A stretch of DNA of 64,000 nt from Paramesorhizobium sp049065735 (GTDB lineage: Bacteria > Pseudomonadota > Alphaproteobacteria > Rhizobiales > Rhizobiaceae). Where the stretch lies: positions 1 through 64,000 of the forward strand of contig NZ_JBAKHD010000005.1 in the NCBI RefSeq assembly GCF_049065735.1, in the 5' to 3' direction. The translations under genes and the position numbers were made by a program. A model generated the notes under the pieces. That model did not search any database and had not been told where the DNA came from. It saw only the letters and a list, made by a program, of their open reading frames with translations. Below are positions 36,386 through 46,234 of this stretch, in pieces; the first letter of the stretch is position 1, and the number at the start of each line of letters is the position of its first letter.

Positions 36386-38629
36386 ATGACCGCATTCCCC
36401 ACATTCCACCCCGCAGCAGGCCGTCCGGGTCTGGCATGGCTACTGTTTCTGCTTCTTACAGCGGGGCTTCTCATTTTCGCTTCCTGTGCGCATGCGGGCG
36501 GGTTGCCGAACTATCTCGGCAAGGTGCAACCGGGCGAGCTGATCCCCGGCGCCGACCGTTTCGGCACGCCGGAGGGAGAGCCGCCACTTGCGCCGGTCTA
36601 CAGGGGCGGCGAACTGGCGGGATATGCGTTCCTCAATTCGGATTTCACCAACTCGGTCGGCTATTCGGGGAAGCCGATCCATATCCTCGCCGGTCTCGAC
36701 CGCGACGGGACCATTCGCGGGCTGAAGCTTGTCGATCACAAGGAGCCGATCGTCCTTATCGGCATTCCCGAGGCGAAGGTCGTGGCCTCGCTCAACGTGC
36801 TCATCGACGCGGATATGGGGCGCGTCGCCAGCGGTGAAAAACAGGCACCGCAGGTGGATATCGTCAGCGGGGCGACGGTGACCGTGCTCGTCATGGGTGA
36901 CAGCGTGGTGCGCTCGGCCATCCGCATCATCCGTAGCGGCAGGCTGGGCGGGAAGCAGGCAGCTGGAATGGCCGTCGCGGCGGGTCCGCGCGAGGTGAAC
37001 GACGCGTTGCGCGGTGTGGCGGATTGGCAGACGCTGGTGGGTGACGGGTCGGTGCGCACGCTGCGCCTGACCGTGGGCGAAATTACGGACGAGTTCAGGC
37101 GCGCGGGCCAGCCGCAAGGCGCGGATCATCCCGAAAGCGTCAATCCTGCCGACCGCTTCATTGATCTCTATCTCGCGCCGGTGAGCGTGCCCGCCATCGG
37201 GCTCAGCCTGCTCGGGGAAACCGGCTATCAGCGGCTGAAGGAGCGGCTTCAGCCCGGCCAGCAGGCAATACTTATTGCGGGCGACGGGGCCTATTCCTTC
37301 AAGGGCTCGGGCTATGTGCGCGGCGGCATCTTCGACCGCATAGAGCTTTTGCAGGCGGGGCAGGGCGTTCGCTTCAAGGACCGCGACCACACCCGGCTCG
37401 GGGACATCATGGCGGAGGGCGCGCCGCATCTCAAGGAAATCGCGCTTTTCACCGTGCCCAGGGATTTCGATTTCGAGGTCACCGAACCGTGGGAGTTGCA
37501 ATTGCTCGCCCATCGCCGCGTCGGGGCGCGGGACAAGGTGACGCTGCCCTTCACCTTGGGCTATCAGCTGCCGGAGCGATATCTGAAGCCCGTGGTGGCT
37601 CCGGTTGCGCACGCCCCCGCGCCGGAGAAGGCGGAGGAAGCCGCCCTCTGGGTGCGCATATGGGAGATGAACCGGGTTCCGGTGGCGGTCACCGGCGCGG
37701 CGATTATCGTCCTCACCGGTATCTTCTTCTTCCAGAATGCACTGGTGAAGCGGCCAAGGCTGTTTGCCTGGGTGCGGTGCGGCTTTCTCCTGTTCACGCT
37801 CGTCTGGCTCGGCTGCTATGCCAATGCGCAGCTTTCGGTCGTCAATGTACTGACCTTCTTCAACGCGCTGGTGACGGGCTTTGCCTGGGAGTTCTTTCTT
37901 GCCGCGCCGCTTATCTTCCTCTTGTGGGCGTCGGTGGCGGCGGCGCTTTTGTTCTGGGGCAGGGGGCCGTTCTGCGGCTGGCTGTGCCCGTTCGGCGCGT
38001 TGCAGGAGCTCGCCAACAATCTGGCGCAATGGCTGAAGGTGCCGCAGGTAAAGATTCCTTTCGGCCTGCATGAACGGCTGTGGCCGGTCAAATATATCCT
38101 CTTTCTTGGTCTGTTCGGCCTTTCCTTCTATTCGCTGGCGCTGGCGGAGCAGTTCGCGGAAATCGAGCCGTTCAAGACGGCGATCATCCTCAAATTCGCG
38201 CGGGACTGGCCGTTTGTCGTCTTCGCCCTGGCGGTGCTTATCCCCGGCCTGTTCATCGAGCGCTTCTATTGCCGCTATCTCTGCCCGCTCGGCGCGGCGC
38301 TGGCGATACCGGGGCGCATCCGCATGTTCGACTGGCTGAAGCGGTATGCCGAGTGCGGTTCGCCCTGCCACCGCTGCGCCAAGGAATGCCCGGTGCAGGC
38401 GATCCATCCGGAGGGGCAGATCAATGTCAACGAGTGCATCTACTGCATGCACTGCCAGGAACTCTATCACGACGACCAGCGCTGCCCGCACATGATCGAG
38501 GTGCGCCGCAAGCGGGAGAAGTTCCAGAAGCTTTCATCCGGCGGTGGAAAAGGCCCCGCCCGGCCCGTCATCACCCATGGGGGCGTTCCGGTGGGGACTC
38601 CGGAACCGGTTCAAGCTCCCACAACGTAA
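36386..38629 (+). CDS. nosR: Nitrous oxide reductase regulator/electron donor NosR
   Basis: The 747-residue membrane flavo-iron-sulfur protein has a signal helix (LAWLLFLLLTAGLLIFASCAHA) and a periplasmic FMN-binding domain with the covalent flavin site in DIVSGATVTVLVM. Five or more membrane helices follow, with CxxxCP-type motifs (FCGWLCPFGALQE, CRYLCPLGAAL). The C-terminus holds two 4Fe-4S clusters (CGSPCHRCAKECP, CIYCMHC). NosR passes electrons to NosZ and is needed for its expression. Other in-frame starts at 36275 and 36353 are less likely. It opens the nosRZDFYLX cluster. Confidence 0.93.
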   Translation: MTAFPTFHPAAGRPGLAWLLFLLLTAGLLIFASCAHAGGLPNYLGKVQPGELIPGADRFGTPEGEPPLAPVYRGGELAGYAFLNSDFTNSVGYSGKPIHILAGLDRDGTIRGLKLVDHKEPIVLIGIPEAKVVASLNVLIDADMGRVASGEKQAPQVDIVSGATVTVLVMGDSVVRSAIRIIRSGRLGGKQAAGMAVAAGPREVNDALRGVADWQTLVGDGSVRTLRLTVGEITDEFRRAGQPQGADHPESVNPADRFIDLYLAPVSVPAIGLSLLGETGYQRLKERLQPGQQAILIAGDGAYSFKGSGYVRGGIFDRIELLQAGQGVRFKDRDHTRLGDIMAEGAPHLKEIALFTVPRDFDFEVTEPWELQLLAHRRVGARDKVTLPFTLGYQLPERYLKPVVAPVAHAPAPEKAEEAALWVRIWEMNRVPVAVTGAAIIVLTGIFFFQNALVKRPRLFAWVRCGFLLFTLVWLGCYANAQLSVVNVLTFFNALVTGFAWEFFLAAPLIFLLWASVAAALLFWGRGPFCGWLCPFGALQELANNLAQWLKVPQVKIPFGLHERLWPVKYILFLGLFGLSFYSLALAEQFAEIEPFKTAIILKFARDWPFVVFALAVLIPGLFIERFYCRYLCPLGAALAIPGRIRMFDWLKRYAECGSPCHRCAKECPVQAIHPEGQINVNECIYCMHCQELYHDDQRCPHMIEVRRKREKFQKLSSGGGKGPARPVITHGGVPVGTPEPVQAPTT

Positions 38630-38641
38630 GGAGAGAATGTA

Positions 38642-40570
38642 ATGTCTCAGGAAGAAAGCAAGACGACGCTAAGCCGGCGTCAGCTCTTGGGCAGCACCGC
38701 CGCCGTCGCAGCGGCGGGCGCGGCAGGGGCAGGGGGAATGCTGGCGCTTGGCGGCGGGTTCGCGGCGCCCGCGCAAGCGCAGGGCGCTTCCGCCCCATCG
38801 GCCCACGATTATGAGGTGAAGCCGGGCGAGCTCGACGAATATTACGTCTTCTTCTCCAGCGGCCAGACCGGCGAGGTTCGCATTCTCGGCCTGCCGTCCA
38901 TGCGCGAGCTGATGCGCATTCCGGTGTTCAACCGCGACAGCGCCACCGGCTGGGGCCAGACCAATGAAAGCCACAAGATCCTGACCGAGGGATTGCTGCC
39001 GGAGACGGTCGAGTTCCTGAAGGATCGCGGCGGCATTTACCTCAATGGCGACCTTCACCATCCGCATCCCTCCTTCACCGATGGCACCTATGACGGGCGC
39101 TATCTCTTCGCCAATGACAAGGCGAACACCCGCGTCTGCCGCATCCGCCTCGACGTGATGAAATGCGACAAGATCATCCAACTGCCCAATCAGCATACGG
39201 TGCATGGGCTGCGGGTGCAGAAATATCCCAAGACCGGCTATGTCTTCTGCAATGGCGAGGACCGGGTGCCGATCCCCAATGACGGCTCGGTGCTCGATGA
39301 CAAGACCAAATACCACGCCATCTTCACCGCCATCGACGGCGAGACGATGAAGATCGCCTGGCAGGTGATGGTGGACGGCAATCTCGACAATGTCGATGCC
39401 GATTATCAGGGCAAATACGCCTTCGCCACCTGCTACAATTCGGAAGAGGGCGTGAACCTCGCCGAGATGATGGCGAAGGAGCAGGACTGGGTCGTCCTCT
39501 TCGACCTGAAGGCCATCGAGGACGCGGTCGCCAGGGGCGATTACAAGGAGATGGGCGGCGTTCCCGTCATCGACGGGCGGCGCGGCTCGCGCTACACGCG
39601 CTATATCCCGGTCGCGAACGGCCCCCACGGCATGAACACCGCGCCGGACGGCATCCATCTCGTGGCCAACGGCAAGCTCTCGCCGACCGTCACGGTCTTC
39701 GACGTGCGCAAGTTCGACGATCTCTTCGCCGGCAAGATCAAGCCGCGCGATACTGTCGTGGCCGAACCGGAACTGGGGCTCGGACCCTTGCATACGGCCT
39801 ATGACGGCAAGGGCAACGCCTATACGACGCTCTTCATCGACAGCCAGATATGCAAATGGAACATCGAGGACGCCAAGCGCGCCTATCAGGGCGAGAAGGT
39901 TGATCCGATCCGCCAGAAGCTCGATGTGCATTATCAGCCGGGCCACAACCACACCTCCATGGGCCAGACCAAGGAGGCGGACGGCAAATGGCTGATCTCG
40001 CTCAACAAATTCTCCAAGGACCGTTACCTCAACGTCGGGCCGCTGAAACCGGAGAACGACCAGCTGATCGACATCTCGGGCGATGAGATGGTGCTGGTGC
40101 ATGACAACCCCACCTTCGCCGAGCCGCATGACGCGACCATCGTCCACCGCTCCAAGATTAACCCGATCAGCATCTGGAAGCGCGACGATCCGTTCTTCGC
40201 CGATGCGGTCAGCCAAGCCAAGGCCGATGGCATCGATCTGATGAATGCGGCGGATGTGATCCGCGACGGCGACAAGGTGCGCGTCTATATGACCTCGGCA
40301 GCCCCGGCCTTCAGCCTGGAGAAATTCACGGTGCGCGAGGGCGATGAGGTGACCGTCTATGTGACCAATATCGACGAGGTGGAGGACCTGACCCACGGCT
40401 TCTCCATCATCAATTACGGCGTCAACATGGAAATCGGCCCGCAGGCGACGGCCTCCGTCACCTTCAAGGCGTCGAAGCCGGGCGTCTACTGGTACTACTG
40501 CTCGTGGTTCTGCCATGCCATGCACATGGAGATGAAGGGCCGCATGTTCGTGGAGCCGCAGAAGGCGTGA
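38642..40570 (+). CDS. nosZ: Nitrous oxide reductase
   Basis: The 642-residue clade I NosZ has a Tat signal (LSRRQLLGSTAAVAAAGAAG). The seven-bladed propeller contains the tetranuclear CuZ histidines (LHHPHPSFTDGTYDGR, NGPHGMN, GLGPLHT, PGHNHTSMG). A C-terminal cupredoxin domain binds CuA through CSWFCHAMHMEMKGRM. It reduces N2O to N2 in the periplasm using electrons from pseudoazurin or cytochrome c. The gene lies 12 bases after nosR, and its stop overlaps the nosD start. Confidence 0.97.
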   Translation: MSQEESKTTLSRRQLLGSTAAVAAAGAAGAGGMLALGGGFAAPAQAQGASAPSAHDYEVKPGELDEYYVFFSSGQTGEVRILGLPSMRELMRIPVFNRDSATGWGQTNESHKILTEGLLPETVEFLKDRGGIYLNGDLHHPHPSFTDGTYDGRYLFANDKANTRVCRIRLDVMKCDKIIQLPNQHTVHGLRVQKYPKTGYVFCNGEDRVPIPNDGSVLDDKTKYHAIFTAIDGETMKIAWQVMVDGNLDNVDADYQGKYAFATCYNSEEGVNLAEMMAKEQDWVVLFDLKAIEDAVARGDYKEMGGVPVIDGRRGSRYTRYIPVANGPHGMNTAPDGIHLVANGKLSPTVTVFDVRKFDDLFAGKIKPRDTVVAEPELGLGPLHTAYDGKGNAYTTLFIDSQICKWNIEDAKRAYQGEKVDPIRQKLDVHYQPGHNHTSMGQTKEADGKWLISLNKFSKDRYLNVGPLKPENDQLIDISGDEMVLVHDNPTFAEPHDATIVHRSKINPISIWKRDDPFFADAVSQAKADGIDLMNAADVIRDGDKVRVYMTSAAPAFSLEKFTVREGDEVTVYVTNIDEVEDLTHGFSIINYGVNMEIGPQATASVTFKASKPGVYWYYCSWFCHAMHMEMKGRMFVEPQKA

Positions 40571-41931
40571 TGATGCTTCGCCGCCTGCCGCTTCTCTCCA
40601 GCACCCTGCTTGCGTTCGCCCTTTGCGGGGCGGCGGAGGCGCGGCAGATCGATGTCGCGCCGGGGGAAAGCGTGGAGGCGGCGATGGAACAAGCGGAGCC
40701 GGGCGATATCGTCCGGCTTCTCAGAGGCAAGCATGAGGGCGCGGTGATTGTCGACCGCGCCATCGAACTCATCGGCGAGCCGGGCGCAGTCATCGATGGG
40801 CTCGGCACCGGCAATGCCATCACCGTCACCGCCCCGGGTGCTATCGTGCGCGGGCTGGAGGTGAGGGGCTCGGGCAGCGACATGACGGAGTTGAGCTCCG
40901 GCATTTTCGTCTCCCAAACCGCCACAGGCACGCGGGTGGAAAACAACCGGCTCATCGGCAACCTCTACGGCATTTATCTCCACGGCGCGGCGGATTCGGT
41001 CGCTATTCGTAATGAGATTATCGGCAGGCGCGGGGTGCGAATGGCCGAGACCGGCAGTGGCGTATCGATCTGGAATGCGCCGGGGGCGAAGGTGATCGCC
41101 AACACCATCCGCTATGGCCGCGACGGCATCTATACCAATGCCAGCCGCCGCAATGTCTTCCGCGGCAACCGCATGGAGGATGTGCGCTTCGCCGTCCATT
41201 ATATGTACACCGACGACAGCGAAGTGACCGGCAATGTCTCGCGCAACAATTCGGTCGGTTTCGCCATCATGTACACGAATCGGCTGAAGATTACGGACAA
41301 CCTCTCCGAGGGCGACCGCGACCACGGCCTTCTGCTCAATTACGCCAACAGTTCCACCATATCAGGCAACCGCGTCATCGGGCGGATGCAGCCGGTTGCC
41401 CGCTGGCTCGACGCGGGGGTGCAGAAGGCCGAGCACGGCATTCCGCAGGAAAAGACCGAGCTGGCGGCGGGGGAGACCATGCGGCTCGGACCGCAGAAAT
41501 GCGCCTTTCTCTATAACGCCAACCGGAACCGCTTTTATGGCAACCGCTTCGAATCCTGCCAGATCGGCATTCATTTCACCGCTGGCTCGGAGGGCAACGA
41601 TATCTCCGGCAACGCCTTCATCGCCAACCGGACCCAGGTGAAATATGTCGGCACCCGCCAACTCGACTGGTCGCGCGACGGGCGCGGCAATTACTGGAGC
41701 GACAATCCGGCCTTCGATTTGAACGGCGACGGCATCGCCGACAATCCCTACCGGCCCAATGATCTCATCGACAAGGTGCTCTGGACCGCCCCGCGCGCCA
41801 AGATTTTGCTGACCAGCCCGGCGACGCAGGTGATCCGTTGGGCGCAAGCGCAGTTCCCGGCGGTGCTGCCGGGCGGTGTGGTGGATAGCCATCCGCTGAT
41901 GGCGGCGCCGGGGGTGGGGAGAAGGCGATGA
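40570..41931 (+). CDS. nosD: Copper-cluster maturation protein NosD
   Basis: The 453-residue periplasmic right-handed beta-helix protein has a signal peptide (LLSSTLLAFALCGAAEA) and many CASH-type repeats (NRLIGNLYGIYLHGAADS, NTIRYGRDGIYTNAS, NRFYGNRFESCQIGIHF). NosD works with the NosFY ABC transporter in assembly of the CuZ site. ATGATG at 40570 gives two adjacent starts, both overlapping the nosZ stop. A RIME-like repeat separates it from nosF. Confidence 0.93.
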   Translation: MMLRRLPLLSSTLLAFALCGAAEARQIDVAPGESVEAAMEQAEPGDIVRLLRGKHEGAVIVDRAIELIGEPGAVIDGLGTGNAITVTAPGAIVRGLEVRGSGSDMTELSSGIFVSQTATGTRVENNRLIGNLYGIYLHGAADSVAIRNEIIGRRGVRMAETGSGVSIWNAPGAKVIANTIRYGRDGIYTNASRRNVFRGNRMEDVRFAVHYMYTDDSEVTGNVSRNNSVGFAIMYTNRLKITDNLSEGDRDHGLLLNYANSSTISGNRVIGRMQPVARWLDAGVQKAEHGIPQEKTELAAGETMRLGPQKCAFLYNANRNRFYGNRFESCQIGIHFTAGSEGNDISGNAFIANRTQVKYVGTRQLDWSRDGRGNYWSDNPAFDLNGDGIADNPYRPNDLIDKVLWTAPRAKILLTSPATQVIRWAQAQFPAVLPGGVVDSHPLMAAPGVGRRR

Positions 41932-41976
41932 TGGGGATGGTGTTTGGAAAGGTCCGTGTTTTGGCGGCGTTGCGAG

Positions 41977-42140
41977 ACACCCCCCTCTGCCCTGCCGGGC
42001 ATCTCTCCCACAAGGGGGGAGATTACGCCTTCATGCAGGCTCGGCACCAATCGCAGATGTTGCAGGATGAGGGCGGAACGTCCTGTCAGCCAATCTCCCC
42101 CCTTGTGGGGGAGATGTCCGGCAGGACAGAGGGGGGTGTC
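41977..42140. repeat. RIME-like palindromic mosaic repeat, copy e
   Basis: Complete two-arm element between nosD and nosF with arms ACCCCCCTCTGCCCTGCCGG and inverted partner. The inner loops CTCCCACAAGGGGGGAG and CCCTTGTGGGGGAG replace CTCAAG with CACAAG on both arms, a compensatory pair. Confidence 0.87.
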
Positions 42141-42169
42141 TCGGCGCAGGCCAATGCAGGAAATATCCA

Positions 42170-43096
42170 ATGCAAAATCTGAACCGCCCGAGTGTCACCC
42201 TCGACGCCGTGGTAAAACGCTACGGCACCCGCACCGCAACAGACCACGTCTCCTTCACCCTCGAGCAAGGCGAAACAATCGCCCTTGTCGGCCATAACGG
42301 GGCAGGCAAGACGACGCTGATCAAGCTGATGCTGGGACTCATCCGGCCGGAAGCCGGAACGATTTGCGTCCTTGGAAGCGATCCCGCGCGCGGCGAGGCG
42401 GAGGTGCGGCGGCGGCTTGGGTATCTGCCGGAGAATGTCGCTTTCAACCCGGCGCTGACAGGGCGCGAGACGCTTTCCTTTTATGCGCGGCTTAAAGGCG
42501 AGGGCGGCAGTGCGGTCCCCGATCTGCTTGAGCGCGTCGGGCTTGGAGAGGCGGGCAGCCGCCGCGTCGGCACCTATTCCAAGGGTATGCGGCAGCGACT
42601 GGGTCTCGCACAGGCGCTGCTCGGCAAGCCGCGCCTGCTGCTATTGGACGAGCCGACCACCGGCCTCGACCCGGCGCTGCGGCAGCATTTCTACGATATC
42701 GTGAGCGCGCTCAGGGATGAGGGCTGCACGGTGCTCATCTCCTCGCACGCGCTGGCGGAGATGGAGGGGCGGGCGGACCGCGTGGTGATCATGGATCGCG
42801 GCCGCAAGATCGCCGATGGTTCCATCGAGGAATTGCGCGGGCTCGCCAGCATGCCCGCGCGCATCCGCCTTCGCACCGCACCCGGCGAGCAATTGCGGGT
42901 GGAAACGCATCTGGGCCTCAACGGCTCCCACCGCCGGTTGAGCGATACGCTGATCGAAGTGGAACTGCCGCTGGAGAAGAAGGTGCGGTTTCTGCATCAC
43001 GCGGCGGCGTTGGAGGACCGGGTGCTCGATATCGACGTGCTGCCGCCCTCGCTCGATGAGCTCTATGCGCATTTCCTCAACGGGAGGGCGGCATGA
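42170..43096 (+). CDS. nosF: Copper-processing ABC transporter ATPase NosF
   Basis: The 308-residue ABC ATPase has Walker A GHNGAGKTT near residue 43, signature YSKGMRQRLGLAQAL near 138 and Walker B LLLLDEPTTGLDP near 158. The C-terminal domain is typical of NosF. It forms a complex with NosY and NosD for NosZ maturation. Its stop overlaps nosY by 4 bases. Confidence 0.94.
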   Translation: MQNLNRPSVTLDAVVKRYGTRTATDHVSFTLEQGETIALVGHNGAGKTTLIKLMLGLIRPEAGTICVLGSDPARGEAEVRRRLGYLPENVAFNPALTGRETLSFYARLKGEGGSAVPDLLERVGLGEAGSRRVGTYSKGMRQRLGLAQALLGKPRLLLLDEPTTGLDPALRQHFYDIVSALRDEGCTVLISSHALAEMEGRADRVVIMDRGRKIADGSIEELRGLASMPARIRLRTAPGEQLRVETHLGLNGSHRRLSDTLIEVELPLEKKVRFLHHAAALEDRVLDIDVLPPSLDELYAHFLNGRAA

Positions 43097-43923
43097 GAAG
43101 CATTCTCATCATCGCCGGCAAGGAAGTGCAGGAGGGCCTGCGCAATCGCTGGGTCGTGGCGGCCACCGTGCTGCTGGCGACGCTGGCGCTGACGCTCACC
43201 TTTCTCGGCAGCGCTCCGACCGGGAATGTCGGGGTGGAACCGCTCGATATCGTCATCGTCAGCCTTTCGAGCCTCACCATCTTCCTCGTGCCGCTCATTG
43301 CGCTGCTGATTTCGCATGATGCGCTGGTGGGCGAGGTGGAGCGGGGGACGATGCTGCTGCTTCTCTCCTATCCGCTGGCGCGCTGGCAGATATTGCTCGG
43401 CAAATTCATCGGCCATGTCGCCATCCTCGCCTTTGCCACTGCTATCGGCTACGGCTGTGCTGCGGCTTCGCTGCCCTTGACCGGCGCGTCTGTGAACCGG
43501 GGCAGTCTTGCCGCCTTCGCCGCCATGATCGGCTCGTCGGTCCTGCTGGGCGGCGTCTTCGTCGCCATCGGCTATCTCATCTCCGCGCTCTCGGCCAACC
43601 GGGGCACGGCGGCGGGCGCGGCCATCGGCGTGTGGCTGTTCTTCGTGCTTCTGTTCGACATGGCGCTGCTGGGCCTGCTGGTGGCGGATCAGGGCAGGAC
43701 GATCAATGCATCCGTGCTCGACGCGGTGCTGCTCCTCAATCCTGCGGATGCTTACCGGCTCCTCAATCTGGCAGGTTCCGGCTCGGTCAGCATGCTGGCG
43801 GGCATGGCGGGGCTTGCCGGCGACAGCGCCTTGCGGCCGGTCGTGCTGCTCGCGGCGCTGGGTGTCTGGGTCCTGTTGCCGCTCGGCCTGGCGGGGCTCG
43901 CCTTTTCACGGAGAGAATTATGA
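43093..43923 (+). CDS. nosY: Copper-processing ABC transporter permease NosY
   Basis: The 276-residue membrane protein has six helices. It begins MRSILIIAGKEVQEGLRNRWVV and contains DALVGEVERGTMLLLLSYPLARWQILLGKF, the ABC-2 family coupling region characteristic of NosY. It partners NosF. Its stop overlaps the nosL start. Confidence 0.94.
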   Translation: MRSILIIAGKEVQEGLRNRWVVAATVLLATLALTLTFLGSAPTGNVGVEPLDIVIVSLSSLTIFLVPLIALLISHDALVGEVERGTMLLLLSYPLARWQILLGKFIGHVAILAFATAIGYGCAAASLPLTGASVNRGSLAAFAAMIGSSVLLGGVFVAIGYLISALSANRGTAAGAAIGVWLFFVLLFDMALLGLLVADQGRTINASVLDAVLLLNPADAYRLLNLAGSGSVSMLAGMAGLAGDSALRPVVLLAALGVWVLLPLGLAGLAFSRREL

Positions 43924-44444
43924 AACATTTGCTGATGATCGCGGCGATGGCGCTCGGCCTGCAGGCTTGCGAGCAGAAAGCGGAAGCGCCGGTCAAGCCC
44001 GTCTCGATGACGGCGGAGGCCATCGGCCATTTCTGCGGGATGAACGTACTGGAGCATCCCGGCCCGAAAGGGCAGGTGATCACGGCGAGCTACGATCATC
44101 CGATCTGGTTCTCCTCGGCGCGCGATACCATCGCCTTCACCATGCTGCCGGAGGAGGCGAAGGACATAAAGGGCGTCTTCGTTTCCGATATGGCCAGAGC
44201 ACCCAGCTGGGAAGAGCCGGGGCCGGACAATTGGATCGAGGCGTCAAAGGCGTTTTTCGTCATTCAGAGCGACCTCAAGGGCGGGATGGGGGCCGACGAG
44301 GCCGTGCCGTTCAGCGCGGAGGCGGCGGCGAAGGCCTTCGTGGCCGAGCATGGCGGCGTGGTCGTCCGCTTCGCCGATATCCCGAAGAGTTATATTCTCG
44401 GCGCGGGCAATGAGACCGCCGCCGCCCATGCCGGGGAGATGTGA
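43920..44444 (+). CDS. nosL: Copper chaperone lipoprotein NosL
   Basis: The 174-residue protein has a short lipoprotein signal (MKHLLMIAAMALGLQACEQK) whose lipobox Cys is at residue 17. The conserved HFCGMNVLEHPGPKGQ segment near residue 36 carries the Cu(I) ligands Cys and Met. NosL delivers copper to NosZ. It lies between nosY and nosX with overlap at its start. Confidence 0.92.
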   Translation: MKHLLMIAAMALGLQACEQKAEAPVKPVSMTAEAIGHFCGMNVLEHPGPKGQVITASYDHPIWFSSARDTIAFTMLPEEAKDIKGVFVSDMARAPSWEEPGPDNWIEASKAFFVIQSDLKGGMGADEAVPFSAEAAAKAFVAEHGGVVVRFADIPKSYILGAGNETAAAHAGEM

Positions 44445-44445
44445 C

Positions 44446-45441
44446 ATGCAGGTCGCTTTATCCCGCCGCCGTGTGATTGCCATCAGCGCCAGCGCGGCGG
44501 GACTGGCGCTGCTGTCCGCGGGGGTCCGGGCTGCTGCGCCTACCGCCGTAGAGTGGCGAGGCAGGGCGCTGGGTGGTTCGGCCAGCCTCACGCTCAATCA
44601 TCCCGACAGGCAAGGCGCGCATCGGCTCATCGAGCGGATCGAGGCGGAAATCCGGCGGCTAGAGCGGATATTCAGCCTCTATATGCCGGATTCGGAACTC
44701 GTTCGCCTTAACCGCGACGGCGCGCTCGATCATCCGTCCGCCGAGCTGGTGGAATTGCTCGAGGCCTGCCGGGGATATTGGAGCATCACCGGCGGTGTTT
44801 TCGATCCCACCGTCCAGCCTTTATGGGAAGCCTATCGGGAGCATTTCACGACCGGCGGCGCGGGGTCGCTGGAGCAGAAGATCGCCGCCGTCCTACCGAA
44901 TGTCGGGTTTGACGGCGTGCTCATTGGCTGCGACCGCATCGCCTTCGCCAGACCCGGCATGGGCCTGACGCTCAACGGCATCGCCCAAGGCTATATCACC
45001 GACCGCATTGTCGATATGCTCAAGGCGGCGGGGCTGACCTCATGCCTTGCCGACCTTGGCGAGTGCCGGGCGCTTGGCGCGAATGCTGACGGCAATGCTT
45101 GGAAGGTGGGGATCGAGAATCCGCTTGGGACGGGCGAGGTTGCGAGGGTTCTGGAGGTCCGTGACCGCGCGGTGGCCACCTCAAGCCCGCTCGGCTTCCG
45201 CTTCGAGGAAAGCGGGCGGTATAATCATCTCCTCGATCCCTCAAGCGGCCTTTCCGCGCGGCGTTATGCTGGAGTCACGGTCGTTGCGGAAGACGCGGAA
45301 AAGGCCGACGCGCTCGCGACTGCATTCAGCCTGATGGAGGCGGAAAAGGCACACGATGTGTTGTGGAAATTGAAAGAGACCGAGGCGGTTTTCATCGGCT
45401 TCGATGGAACGATTACGGAGAGTAAGGCGGAAAAGCTATGA
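44446..45441 (+). CDS. nosX: Periplasmic FMN transferase NosX (ApbE family)
   Basis: The 331-residue ApbE-family protein has a Tat-like signal (SRRRVIAISASAAGLALLSAG). Flavin-transfer motifs are SLYMPDSELVRLNRDG, GVFDPTVQPLW, LNGIAQGYITDRI and HLLDPSSGLSARRYAGVTV. NosX attaches FMN to NosR. It ends the nos cluster, and its last bases overlap the convergent ubiX gene by 6 bases. Confidence 0.92.
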   Translation: MQVALSRRRVIAISASAAGLALLSAGVRAAAPTAVEWRGRALGGSASLTLNHPDRQGAHRLIERIEAEIRRLERIFSLYMPDSELVRLNRDGALDHPSAELVELLEACRGYWSITGGVFDPTVQPLWEAYREHFTTGGAGSLEQKIAAVLPNVGFDGVLIGCDRIAFARPGMGLTLNGIAQGYITDRIVDMLKAAGLTSCLADLGECRALGANADGNAWKVGIENPLGTGEVARVLEVRDRAVATSSPLGFRFEESGRYNHLLDPSSGLSARRYAGVTVVAEDAEKADALATAFSLMEAEKAHDVLWKLKETEAVFIGFDGTITESKAEKL

Positions 45442-46005
45442 CTGTCCGCCATCCCATCCCGTCGCTATTGCCGGCGCGATACGTAACAGATCCACGGCGC
45501 GGCGGGCGATCTGTTCGATGATGTCATCGACGCTCGCGGGCTTCAGATAGAAGGCGGGGACGGGCGGCATGATGATTGCGCCCATCTCGGTCACCGTCGT
45601 CATCCCCCGGAGATGGCCGAGATGGAGCGGGGTTTCGCGAGCGATGAGGATCAGCGGGCGGCGCTCCTTCAGATGCACGTCCGCCGCCCGGACCAGCAGA
45701 TTGCCGGAAAGCGAATGGGCGATGGCCGAGAGCGTGCGCATGGAACAGGGCGCGACGATCATGCCATGGGTCGGGTTGGAGCCGGAGGCGATGGTTGCGC
45801 CGATATCGGAAGCGTCGTGATGGCGGACGGGGAGAGCGCTGAGTTCGGCGAGGGCGTGGGGGCCGATTTCCTCGCGGATGGTGCGTTCGGCGGCTGGCGA
45901 TATGACGAGGTCGATATCGACGCCGAGTTGGAGGAGGATGTGGGCGATCCGCACTCCGATGGCCGCGCCCGACGCGCCGCTGATGGCGAGGACGACGCGG
46001 GTCAT
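45436..46005 (-). CDS. ubiX: Flavin prenyltransferase UbiX
   Basis: The 189-residue flavoprotein has VVLAISGASGAAIGVRIAHIL at the N-terminus, APCSMRTLSAIAHSLSGNLLVRAADVHLKERRPLILIARETPLHLGHL in the middle and MPPVPAFYLKP near the end. It makes the prenylated FMN cofactor for UbiD, whose gene lies just upstream in the same direction across a RIME-like repeat. Both act in removal of the carboxyl group during ubiquinone synthesis. Confidence 0.93.
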   Translation of the reverse strand: MTRVVLAISGASGAAIGVRIAHILLQLGVDIDLVISPAAERTIREEIGPHALAELSALPVRHHDASDIGATIASGSNPTHGMIVAPCSMRTLSAIAHSLSGNLLVRAADVHLKERRPLILIARETPLHLGHLRGMTTVTEMGAIIMPPVPAFYLKPASVDDIIEQIARRAVDLLRIAPAIATGWDGGQS

Positions 46006-46048
46006 TTGGCGCTCGGGGTGTTTTTAGGTGGAAACGTCGGCGCGGGGA

Positions 46049-46209
46049 TACCCCCCTCTGCCCTGCCGGGCATCTCCCCCTCAAGGGGGGAGATTACGCT
46101 GTCATTTCCACTTTCGCCAATCGTCAACGGTGCCGAATGAGGAGGCGTCATCGGTGAAGGCCAATCTCCCCCCTTGAGGGGGAGATGCCCGGCAGGGTAG
46201 AGGGGGGTG
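46049..46209. repeat. RIME-like palindromic mosaic repeat, copy f
   Basis: Complete two-arm element (ACCCCCCTCTGCCCTGCCGG form) in the 229-base gap between ubiD and ubiX, genes read in the same direction. Confidence 0.86.
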
Positions 46210-46234
46210 CCTCGGAGGGCACCTTGCGTTCCTG

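Noticed and set aside
36440..38491. 683-residue open frame opposite nosR
   Set aside because: Shadow of nosR; rich in Arg, His and Glu with no recognisable domain. Similar long antisense frames opposite nosZ (38669-40525) and the dipeptide-binding protein (26477-28018) were rejected for the same reason.
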